Positions 46,702 to 54,506 of a stretch of DNA of 64,000 nt are shown here, piece by piece; position 1 is the stretch's first letter; every line of letters starts with the position of its first letter. The translations under genes and the position numbers were made by a program. Below the pieces are notes generated by a model. It made no database searches. It had not been told where the DNA came from and saw only the letters and a program-made list of their open reading frames with translations. Location of the stretch: contig JAUIHP010000009.1 of NCBI GenBank assembly GCA_030431975.1, forward strand, positions 62,001-126,000, given 5' to 3'. Origin of the DNA: a bacterium. Its GTDB lineage: Bacteria; Eisenbacteria; RBG-16-71-46; CAIMUX01.

Positions 46702-46813
46702 TTACGAAGTCCTCCTTACGGGTGGGACGGGGTCCCCCCAAAACACATCGACCGACCGGGGATTCTATCTGCTGGCCCGGCGGAACCCAAGGGATGGGTT
46801 GCCCGAACCTCTC

Positions 46814-46871
46814 GGTCGCCGATTCCCAGGGGGGGCGCCGATTCGCAGGGGAGGTCGCCGATTCGCCGGGA
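46814..46871. repeat. Three tandem 19-20-bp units
   Basis: Copies of GGTCGCCGATTCGCAGGGG (with small changes) start near 46814, 46834 and 46853. They lie just before the stop of the minus-strand membrane protein, in the intergenic stretch leading to the cyclophilin gene. Confidence 0.8.
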
Positions 46872-47378
46872 TCAGTCCGTCCGCAGTCCGCCCGCGATCA
46901 GGGCAACCCCGAGAACGAGCAGTCCCGCCCCGACGGGCGCCAGAACGACACCGTACCCCGGATCCCCATCCAAGATGACCAGTCCGCCCAGGAAGAAACC
47001 CAAAGGCAGAAGGATCGTGCCCCCGATGAGCAGGCGGGAGATCAGGGGGACCCGTGAGAGGTGCCCGGAACCGGACAACAGTGTCAGTCCGAAGAGGACG
47101 TTCACGATGGAGAAGAGAGCTCCGTGGGCGTGGGCCAGGGTGAACATCAGACGGCGCGTTTCGTGACCGACGCTCAGGTACCAATCCAGCTTCAGCCCGT
47201 GCATGATCTCAAGGCCGAGACCAACCGCCAGGAAGACGAGAAGCATTCGCCACCCAAAGAGAAGATGACGCGAACCCGTGGCGGTTTCGACACCTCCGCG
47301 GCGACGGCCCCCGCCCTCAGCGGATCCGCCGGAGCCGGTTGTCTTCCCGTCCTTCTTGGTACCCGTTGCCTTGTTCAC
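46872..47378 (-). CDS. Membrane protein with four helices, coupled to the octahaem cytochrome
   Basis: 168 residues. A basic Gly-rich N-tail (1-35) precedes four helices starting near 42, 72, 103 and 130. Three His residues (at the H-G end of TM1 and in THAHGALF of TM2) could contact haem or metal, but this is speculation. The GTG start is 2 nt after the cytochrome stop, so translation is coupled. Family not recognised. Confidence 0.65.
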   Translation of the reverse strand: MNKATGTKKDGKTTGSGGSAEGGGRRRGGVETATGSRHLLFGWRMLLVFLAVGLGLEIMHGLKLDWYLSVGHETRRLMFTLAHAHGALFSIVNVLFGLTLLSGSGHLSRVPLISRLLIGGTILLPLGFFLGGLVILDGDPGYGVVLAPVGAGLLVLGVALIAGGLRTD

Positions 47379-47380
47379 GT

Positions 47381-49450
47381 CTACTCCGCGAGAAAGATGA
47401 TCGAGTTGTCCCGCTGTTGCAGCAGGTAGGCATACACGCTTTGGTCGTCACCGAGAAGTCCGCCCGGATCATAGAGCAGCGCGGGAAGTCCCGGCGGATG
47501 GCCCAGCTCACGCTGGCGACGAGTGTGCCTGGCGATAGCTCTCCCTGCCGCCTGCTGCAGCACCGGCACGGGAGCGTGGATGTTCATGTCGAAGTCCTCG
47601 TAGCCGGGCAGCGTCCGCAACGAGTGGTAGGTGATGTACCGGACGGCATTGTACGGGTCGAGCAAAAGCTGTGGAAGAAACGCACCGATCCACTCGTTCC
47701 CGGAAGCGGCATGGGCCTCCTCCCAACCGAAACTCCAGGCGGAAAGGGCGCGCGCCGCGGCGTCTCCCGAATACGCCCACAGGATCGACGCCGGAACGGA
47801 CTGCTCGTACTCATCGAGAAACGGCGGATCGATTCCGTACCAGGATTCCAGGTGTTCCGCGGTCCAGCCGAGTGACTTGTCGAGGTGACATTGATTGCAC
47901 GCGTTGGGCCGCCCTCCGGAATGACTGACTGCAACGTCCGGACTCTCGATGGTGTGGGAACGGATGGCCTTGAGCAGCCCGTAGGTCGTGTGCGGCATGT
48001 GGCAGTTGTAGCATTCGCTGCCGCCGGAGCCCGCGGCGTGGTGTGTGTGGGCTTGCAGCCGTTGCGTGTCCGCATACTCCGAGTGACATTGCGTGCACGC
48101 CTCGTTGCCGTCCATGCCGACGGCCAACTGATCGTTGGCCCATTCCTTGCGCGGCCGGGGATCCTCCGAGGCCTGATGCATCGAGTGACAGGACATGCAG
48201 GAAAGCTGATCGAGATGGCTGTCTGCCTTGAAGCACGGGGAATCGACGAGTCCGTTGTACTCGCGCCCGGCAACACGGACGGTTCCGTCCGGCCAGAACA
48301 TCCCCGAAAAAAGCTGCGGGAAGTCCTCGTAGAAACCTTTCACCCACGGGTCGTCGAAGTTCTCCCGCATCATGACCGTGCGGTTGTCGTGCAGGTCGTC
48401 CCCCGGAGTGAACTCCCAGCCGGATTCGGCCCAGCTGGACCAGTCTTCGCGTTCGCTCGTGGCATGGCACTGGCCGCAGACCTGGGATCCGCGCGCGGCA
48501 TCCAACCGCGCCGGATTGATGATCGTCGGATCCGGTTCGCCGGACGCACGCAGCCTGTACCGGCGCAACGGATCCTGATTCACCTCGATGTGTTCCCGAC
48601 CCGGACCATGACACGCCTCGCAGGCGATTCCGAAGTCGGCGACCTGAGTGTCGGCCGTCGATTCCGGCCCAACCATCTCTTCTCGTGTCCGAGGCGCGGG
48701 TGCGTGCGGATCCTGGCCCGCCTTCTGGATCCGCGGGACTCCCGCCGTCGAGTGACAGTTGATACAGGTGACATTCCATCGACCCGACTCGGAGTGAACC
48801 GACTCGCGGTTGTGAAACGCGGGCATGAGAAACGCCGCGAAACGGGGAATCCATTCCTGGTCCTCGATCATCCAAACGAACGGGAACTGACCCATCGAAC
48901 GCGCTTTGTCCTCGCGCGCATACCAGTACACCTGCATGTGATGAGAACCGGTGGTCATCACCATCTGGTTCGTTTCCCGCGGTGGATTCCCGTCGGGACC
49001 CGGCGGATCCCCTTCTTTCCAATCCGGGTCTACCATGTCGACGAGAAAGCGGTCGCCGTCGCGAAAGAGTCGGTAACTGTCGCCGTAGAGTTCCAGATAC
49101 ACATTGTCGAAGTTGCCGAGGGCTGCTTCGGGAAACTCCACCTGCGTCATGGTTCGGTGATAGGAATCAAACCACGAATCGTGATTGCCCGGATGACAGG
49201 ACCGGCACGACTCGGATGAAACATAGCCACGATCATCGACTTGAATGGGACGGGAGGTGATCTGGTGCTCTTCCAGCGGAAGGGTTCGACCGGCCAACGC
49301 GTAGAAAGTCCCGCCGGCCGTCAGCAGCAGCAACACAGCAAAGAGAACGAGCCGGATGTGGCGAGTGTTGGCCAGAGAAGCAATCCAGCCGAGGACGAGG
49401 ATCCCCGTTGCGGCGGCCACGAGTACGACAAGAACGAGAGCAAGGGGCAT
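47381..49450 (-). CDS. Membrane-anchored octahaem c-type cytochrome with HEAT-like C-terminus
   Basis: 689 residues. Two N-terminal membrane helices (4-26, 34-52) are followed by eight CxxCH motifs: CRSCH, CINCH, CEACH, CGQCH, CMSCH, CTQCH, CYNCH, CNQCH. The last 150 residues are helical (ALSAWSFGWEEA, FLPQLLLDPYNAVRYITYH), like HEAT repeats. It fits the cytochrome c-552/c-554-related multihaem group, exposed to the periplasm. It may move electrons to or from the quinone pool. The active-site haem and substrate are not evident. Confidence 0.88.
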   Translation of the reverse strand: MPLALVLVVLVAAATGILVLGWIASLANTRHIRLVLFAVLLLLTAGGTFYALAGRTLPLEEHQITSRPIQVDDRGYVSSESCRSCHPGNHDSWFDSYHRTMTQVEFPEAALGNFDNVYLELYGDSYRLFRDGDRFLVDMVDPDWKEGDPPGPDGNPPRETNQMVMTTGSHHMQVYWYAREDKARSMGQFPFVWMIEDQEWIPRFAAFLMPAFHNRESVHSESGRWNVTCINCHSTAGVPRIQKAGQDPHAPAPRTREEMVGPESTADTQVADFGIACEACHGPGREHIEVNQDPLRRYRLRASGEPDPTIINPARLDAARGSQVCGQCHATSEREDWSSWAESGWEFTPGDDLHDNRTVMMRENFDDPWVKGFYEDFPQLFSGMFWPDGTVRVAGREYNGLVDSPCFKADSHLDQLSCMSCHSMHQASEDPRPRKEWANDQLAVGMDGNEACTQCHSEYADTQRLQAHTHHAAGSGGSECYNCHMPHTTYGLLKAIRSHTIESPDVAVSHSGGRPNACNQCHLDKSLGWTAEHLESWYGIDPPFLDEYEQSVPASILWAYSGDAAARALSAWSFGWEEAHAASGNEWIGAFLPQLLLDPYNAVRYITYHSLRTLPGYEDFDMNIHAPVPVLQQAAGRAIARHTRRQRELGHPPGLPALLYDPGGLLGDDQSVYAYLLQQRDNSIIFLAE

Positions 49451-49737
49451 CAGCGCAGACTCTCCAAGATAATGCCTAGCCCGGATGATTCACGAAGGTC
49501 TGCTGCGTTGACGACCTTGATGAATTTATCGGGCAGGTGATCGTATCAGCCGGTAGGGAGTCGGACAAGATACGGGCGAACCACCCGGGGGCACCACCCG
49601 GCCGACCCAACGGCCGGAACCGGAAGACGGAGAGCCACTTCGAACGAGTTCTGCAGACGGGGGACGATAGACTCGACAACAGAACGGGGCGGAAACAACA
49701 GGTGGCGAAAGCGTCCACCGAACTCGTGGGAAACGTT

Positions 49738-51444
49738 ATGAATTGGCCCTTTCGCGCCGCCCTCATCCCGCTCTTCGTGGCCGGCCTCCTGCCTATTGTC
49801 TCGGAGCCCGCGTCCGCCACGACCTTCGAGGTCGGTGACGGCCAACCCTACCCGGAAATCGGTGACGTCCCGTGGGAGGGCCTACTCCCGGGCGACACCG
49901 TTCGGATTCATCATCGAGCGACTCCCTACCGCGAGAAGTGGGTCATCTGCCGAGCAGGCACGGAAGCGGAACCGATCGTCATCAGCGGCGTGCCCTCTCC
50001 CTCCGGTGATCTTCCGGTGATCGAAGGCATCGACGCGACGACCCGCGAAGAGCTCAACTACTGGAACGAAAGCCGGGGCGTCATCAAGATCGGGGGCGCC
50101 AACAATCCACCCGACACGATGCCGGCACACATCGTCATCGAGAACCTGGAAATCCGAAGCGGCCGACCACCCTACACCTTCACGGGTCGGGACGGGCTCA
50201 CTTCCTACGCCTCGAACTCCGCAGCCATCTACATCGAGAAAGGAGAGCACCTTCGGATTCGCAACTGCGTCCTTTGGGACTGCGGCAACGGGCTCTTCTG
50301 CGGGAGTGCGACGACCGACCTCGTCGTTGAGTACAACCACATCCACACGAACGGCATCGAAGGTTCGATCTACGAACACAACAACTACACGGAGGCACTG
50401 GGAGTTCTGTTCCAGTTCAACCGGTTCGGCCCGCTTCGGGACGGCTGCCTCGGCAACAATCTCAAAGACCGGTCCGCGGGAGCCGTCGTCCGCTACAACT
50501 GGATCGAGAGCGGCAACCGCCAGCTCGACCTCGTCGACAGTGGCGACCCTGATCTCTACAACGATCCGAGCTACGCGCAGACTCTCGTCTACGGAAACGT
50601 TCTCATCGAGCCGGACGGAGCGGGAAACAGTCAGATCATCCATTACGGCGGCGACTCCGGTGACACCTCGAGGTATCGGGGCGGCACGCTTTACCTCCAC
50701 AACAACACGGTCGTTTCGACGCGGAGCGGAAACACCACGCTGCTAAGGCTTTCTTCGGCGAGCGAGAACTGTGACGCACGGAACAATCTGGTCTACGTCA
50801 CCGCCGCGGGCTCGCGACTTGCGATCCTCGCGGAGAGCGGTGGGACGGTCGACTTGCAGAACAACTGGCTCAAGTCGGGATGGGTTACGTCGCACGGATC
50901 GACCTCCGGCCAAGTCTTCGATCTGGGAAACGTAGAAGGATCCGATCCAGGGTTTACGGACCTGAACATGCAGGAATTTACGTTGCTCGAAACTTCATCC
51001 TGCGTCGATGCCGGGGGTGGGCTGGCGTCTGAGATCGCGACGGAGCACACGCCCGTATTCGAGTACGTACGCCATTCGATGTCCCAACCGCGCCCTGCAG
51101 ACGGCAGTCTGGACATCGGCGCGTTCGAGTATGCGCTTCCGAGTTCAGTGGACGGCGCGGGTCCGGATCGGAATCAAGCGCAGATCCTGGCCTACCCCAA
51201 TCCGTCCTCTGACCGAGTCACCTTCGAAGCCCAGGGTCCCGCTTCCCCGGGTTCGAGTCTCTCGATCTACGGTGCGAACGGACGTCTAGTGAAGCAGCTC
51301 TCTACGAGCAGAGCAACGGACGTCGAGCGATGGACCTGGGACGGAACCGATGTGTTCGGTCGCGCCGTTCCTCGCGGGATCTACTTCGCCCGGCTGGACG
51401 GTGCGGAAGCAGCCACGCTTCGGTCGGTCGTCATCGTGCGGTAA
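49738..51444 (+). CDS. Secreted right-handed beta-helix protein with sorting tail
   Basis: 568 residues. Signal peptide 1-27. Several beta-helix coils (HIVIENLEIRSGRPPYT, LRIRNCVLWDCGNGLFC, LVVEYNHIHTNGI) with Asn/His ladders resemble pectate-lyase-like polysaccharide lyases and the Hep_Hag-free parallel beta-helix family. The FlgD-like tail starts at AYPNPSSDRVTFE, has WDGTDVFGRAVPRGIYFAR and ends VIVR. ATG 49738 gives a complete signal peptide; longer in-frame codons upstream are rejected for this reason. Confidence 0.82.
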   Translation: MNWPFRAALIPLFVAGLLPIVSEPASATTFEVGDGQPYPEIGDVPWEGLLPGDTVRIHHRATPYREKWVICRAGTEAEPIVISGVPSPSGDLPVIEGIDATTREELNYWNESRGVIKIGGANNPPDTMPAHIVIENLEIRSGRPPYTFTGRDGLTSYASNSAAIYIEKGEHLRIRNCVLWDCGNGLFCGSATTDLVVEYNHIHTNGIEGSIYEHNNYTEALGVLFQFNRFGPLRDGCLGNNLKDRSAGAVVRYNWIESGNRQLDLVDSGDPDLYNDPSYAQTLVYGNVLIEPDGAGNSQIIHYGGDSGDTSRYRGGTLYLHNNTVVSTRSGNTTLLRLSSASENCDARNNLVYVTAAGSRLAILAESGGTVDLQNNWLKSGWVTSHGSTSGQVFDLGNVEGSDPGFTDLNMQEFTLLETSSCVDAGGGLASEIATEHTPVFEYVRHSMSQPRPADGSLDIGAFEYALPSSVDGAGPDRNQAQILAYPNPSSDRVTFEAQGPASPGSSLSIYGANGRLVKQLSTSRATDVERWTWDGTDVFGRAVPRGIYFARLDGAEAATLRSVVIVR

Positions 51445-51458
51445 GAAATCGAAGCCAA

Positions 51459-51513
51459 CTTCGAGCCACGTTCGAGCCACGTCCGAGCCACATCCGAATC
51501 ACGTCTGAGCCGA
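51459..51513. repeat. Five tandem 11-bp units
   Basis: Consensus GTTCGAGCCAC, copies at 51459, 51470, 51481, 51492 and 51503, the last two degenerate. They start 14 nt after the beta-helix gene stop. Confidence 0.88.
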
Positions 51514-51599
51514 CCGAAGTAAGGGAAGCTCCGTAGTTTACCGTAAATGGAAGTGGACCCAGAGTGATGGATTCGAACCCTCCGACCCGGGTGGTAGCT

Positions 51600-53048
51600 A
51601 TGAGCCATGCTGCAGATTATTCCCAGTCCGAACGAGCCCAGTCCTTCCTCAGTCGCGTCGAGAGTCCCAAGTACGAACGCAACAATGTGAATGGGATTTC
51701 TCCATTTCTCGCCGACCGTGTGCCCGATGACATGAAGGGCTTCTACTCCGAGGCCGAACTGGCCGAGCTGGCCTCTCTTCAGGGCACGGACCGCGACGTG
51801 GAGTCGCGGATGCCGGTCAAGATGACGCGGCACTACTTCGAGATGGCCCGAACGAGCCCACCGCTGCGTCGGCTGGTCAAGGCCAGCCCGGACGAAACGA
51901 AGAGCCTGGCGGGGTCGGAAGACCCGGGTCACCAGATGGACTACAGCCCGGTCGAGGGCCTGCTTCACAAGTACGAGCTGGGTTTGCTCTATGTCACGTC
52001 GACGTGTTCGGCCCACTGCCGTTTCTGTTATCGCGAGGAGCTGATCGCCCGCAAGGAAGTCGAGCGCCAGGACGGAACGGTGGCCAAGAAGGGTCTGGCC
52101 AAGATCGACGAAGTCGCCAACTACGTGCTGCAGCACAACCGACTTGTCGCGAGCAACGGTGGCGTGCACCCGGAAACAGGCCGCGAAAAGCTACGTGAGA
52201 TTCTGTTGTCGGGCGGAGACCCCATGGTTCTTCCGAATCGGAAGCTGGCCGAGTGGCTTTCGGCGATGGGTGATGTCGGAATCGAATCCATTCGAATCGG
52301 AACCAAGGAGATGGCGTTCTTCCCGGACCGTTTCGACTCTGCTTTCGTCGACATGCTCAAGGACTTCCGGCAGAACTACCCCGAAGTCGGCCTCCACCTC
52401 ATGGCCCACTTCAACCACCCTGACGAGTTCCTGGTCAAAGATCCCGACGGGAACTATCTCGAGAACGCGAACGGGTCCTTGAAGTGGAACGACTCTGCGA
52501 ACCGGGCCATGGAACGCATCAACTCGCTGGGATGGGTCACGGTGGAAAACCAGGCGCCGATCATTCGGGGGATCAACGACGATCCCGACGCTCTTCGCAT
52601 CATGCAGCGTGCGATGAAACGGATCGGGGCCGAGAACCACTACTTCTTCTGCGGCCGCGACATCGTCGCTCACGAAGCCTTCAACGTACCGATCGAAACC
52701 GCCTGGCACATCCTGAACGAATCACAGAAGGGTTTGTCGGGAGTCGAGACCCGGGCGCGTCTTTCCATCACCCACTACAAGGGCAAGACCGAGGTGGCTG
52801 CCGTGACCCACGAGCCTCTGCAGGGCATCCCGGGCACTGAGAACGGTTTCCTGGTCTTCAAACTGCTGCGGAACGCTGCCGACGCACCGGACCGCGGGAA
52901 AGTCTGCATCGTCGGACGCAATCCCGACGCCATCTGGTTCGACGGTTACAATGACCGGGTTATCTTCGACGAAGCCGGCCTTTTCGAGTACGAGAGGGTC
53001 GAGGCGGCAAGAATCAAGGCAGAGGCCGCGGCAAAGACCGCACCTTAG
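51600..53048 (+). CDS. KamA-family radical SAM amino acid 2,3-aminomutase-like enzyme
   Basis: 482 residues. Radical SAM cluster motif C136-S-A-H-C140-R-F-C143, the KamA hallmark LLSGGDPMVLPNRKL (203-217), and a PLP-Lys candidate in THYKGKTEVA (Lys394 or Lys396). These enzymes use SAM and PLP to move an alpha-amino group to the beta carbon. Of the two Asp residues that hold the lysine side chain in lysine 2,3-aminomutase, one is matched (Asp354 in FFCGRD); the block of the other (VVDAPGG) has no equivalent. The substrate is therefore probably not lysine. An ATG at 51567 is an alternative start. First gene of a four-gene operon. Confidence 0.85.
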   Translation: MSHAADYSQSERAQSFLSRVESPKYERNNVNGISPFLADRVPDDMKGFYSEAELAELASLQGTDRDVESRMPVKMTRHYFEMARTSPPLRRLVKASPDETKSLAGSEDPGHQMDYSPVEGLLHKYELGLLYVTSTCSAHCRFCYREELIARKEVERQDGTVAKKGLAKIDEVANYVLQHNRLVASNGGVHPETGREKLREILLSGGDPMVLPNRKLAEWLSAMGDVGIESIRIGTKEMAFFPDRFDSAFVDMLKDFRQNYPEVGLHLMAHFNHPDEFLVKDPDGNYLENANGSLKWNDSANRAMERINSLGWVTVENQAPIIRGINDDPDALRIMQRAMKRIGAENHYFFCGRDIVAHEAFNVPIETAWHILNESQKGLSGVETRARLSITHYKGKTEVAAVTHEPLQGIPGTENGFLVFKLLRNAADAPDRGKVCIVGRNPDAIWFDGYNDRVIFDEAGLFEYERVEAARIKAEAAAKTAP

Positions 53049-53135
53049 TTTGGAGCGGAGGCCACGGCCACGGCCGAGCGCCCTGGACTAGAGACAAGTA
53101 AAGACCGGAACAGCCGAGGCAAGAGCAGAGATACC

Positions 53136-53846
53136 GTGATCGACAAGAGAGTCGGAAGCGTTGCGGAGGCCGTCGCCGACATCTTCGACGGCGCCACCGT
53201 CATGATCGGCGGGTTCGGGGAAGCCGGGAGCCCGATCGAGCTCATCCATGCCTTGATCGAGCAGGGTGCGACCGGGCTCACCGTCGTCAACAACAATACC
53301 GGGAGCGGCGAAGTCGGGTTGGCGGCCCTGATCAAAGCGGGCCGCGTCGCGCGCATGATCTGCTCCTACCCACGCAGCACCAACTCGACGGTTTTTCCCG
53401 ACATGTACCGAAGCGGCCAGATCGAATTGGAGCTGGTTCCGCAGGGCACACTCGCGGAACGAATCCGCGCCGGGGGTGCGGGCATTCCGGCCTTCTATAC
53501 GCCGACCGGGGTCGGCACTCCATTGGAGGAAGGCCTCGAGAAGCGTAACTTCGACGGCCGCGACTACGTCATGGTTCGCGGCCTCAAGGCTGACTTCACC
53601 CTCATCAAAGGACAGGTCGCCGATTCCCACGGGAACATCGTCTACAACAAGACGGCCCGGAACTACAGTCCCGTCATGGCCATGGCGGCAACGACCACGA
53701 TCGTCCAGGCGACGTCGGTAGTCGAACCGGGAAAGATCGATCCAGAGACGGTCGTCACGCCGGGCGTTTTCGTCCGCCGAGTCGTCGAGGTCCCGAATCC
53801 CGCCCAGGAGTCGGTTCTGATCGCAGCCGGAGTCACCTTTCCATGA
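53136..53846 (+). CDS. 3-oxoacid CoA-transferase subunit A
   Basis: 236 residues from GTG 53136. Class I CoA-transferase alpha signature: VMIGGFGEAGSPIELI near residue 25, then VVNNNTGSG, and CSYPRSTN. With the next gene it forms the AtoD/AtoA- or SCOT-like pair that moves CoA from acetyl-CoA or succinyl-CoA to a 3-oxo or other carboxylic acid. The next gene overlaps by 4 nt (ATGA). 87 nt separate it from the aminomutase. Confidence 0.92.
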   Translation: MIDKRVGSVAEAVADIFDGATVMIGGFGEAGSPIELIHALIEQGATGLTVVNNNTGSGEVGLAALIKAGRVARMICSYPRSTNSTVFPDMYRSGQIELELVPQGTLAERIRAGGAGIPAFYTPTGVGTPLEEGLEKRNFDGRDYVMVRGLKADFTLIKGQVADSHGNIVYNKTARNYSPVMAMAATTTIVQATSVVEPGKIDPETVVTPGVFVRRVVEVPNPAQESVLIAAGVTFP

Positions 53847-54505
53847 GCGAGCAGCGACAGGGTTGGACCCGTGAGCAGATGGCCGAGCGGTGTGCCTTCG
53901 ACATTCCGAACGGCTCGTACGTCAATCTCGGGATCGGCATTCCGGAACTCGTCGCGGACTACGTCCCGGAAGGTCGTGAGCTGATCTACCACACGGAGAA
54001 CGGGCTTCTCGGAATGGGGCCGTCTCCGGCCGAAGGCGAGGGTGACCCGGAACTGATCAATGCCGGAAAGAAGAAGGTCACTCTCAACCCCGGCGCCGCG
54101 TTCTTCCATCACGCGGACAGCTTCGCCATGATTCGCGGCGGACACATCGATGTTTGCGTTCTCGGCGCTTTGCAGGTCGCGCAGAACGGCGACCTCGCCA
54201 ACTGGTCCACCGGTGCTCCCGGCGCCATTCCCTCGGTTGGCGGAGCGATGGACCTCGTTGCGGGCGTGCGAACGATCTACGTCATCACTCAACACACGAC
54301 GAAGGACGGGACTCCCAAGCTCGTCGAGTCGTGCACGTTCCCTTTGACCGGCGTTGGGGTCGTGAAGCGTATCTACACCGACCTTGCCGTCGTCGATGCC
54401 GTGGGCGGACACTTCCAGTTGGTGGAACTCAGTCCTGGAGTCGACTTCGACTACGTGCGGGAAAGAACCGCAGCTCCACTGCTTCCCATCGTCCAAGGAG
54501 ACTAA
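53843..54505 (+). CDS. 3-oxoacid CoA-transferase subunit B
   Basis: 220 residues. The catalytic Glu motif is T-E-N-G-L-L-G-M-G, the Glu that forms the gamma-glutamyl-CoA intermediate. The GIGIPELVADYVP start and the FFHHADSFAMIRGGHIDVCVLGALQV block are typical of class I beta subunits. It overlaps subunit A by 4 nt, and the aminotransferase start follows its stop by 1 nt. Confidence 0.93.
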   Translation: MSEQRQGWTREQMAERCAFDIPNGSYVNLGIGIPELVADYVPEGRELIYHTENGLLGMGPSPAEGEGDPELINAGKKKVTLNPGAAFFHHADSFAMIRGGHIDVCVLGALQVAQNGDLANWSTGAPGAIPSVGGAMDLVAGVRTIYVITQHTTKDGTPKLVESCTFPLTGVGVVKRIYTDLAVVDAVGGHFQLVELSPGVDFDYVRERTAAPLLPIVQGD

Positions 54506-54506
54506 G

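Noticed and set aside
44419-47166. 915-codon plus-strand frame
   Set aside because: It runs antisense to ETF-QO, cyclophilin and a membrane protein, all with clear motifs and ribosome sites; composition is typical of a GC-rich shadow frame.
51550-51610. GGTTCGAATCC-like sequence on the minus strand, resembling a tRNA T-arm
   Set aside because: The T-stem does not pair well and no matching acceptor or anticodon arm lies at the right distance.
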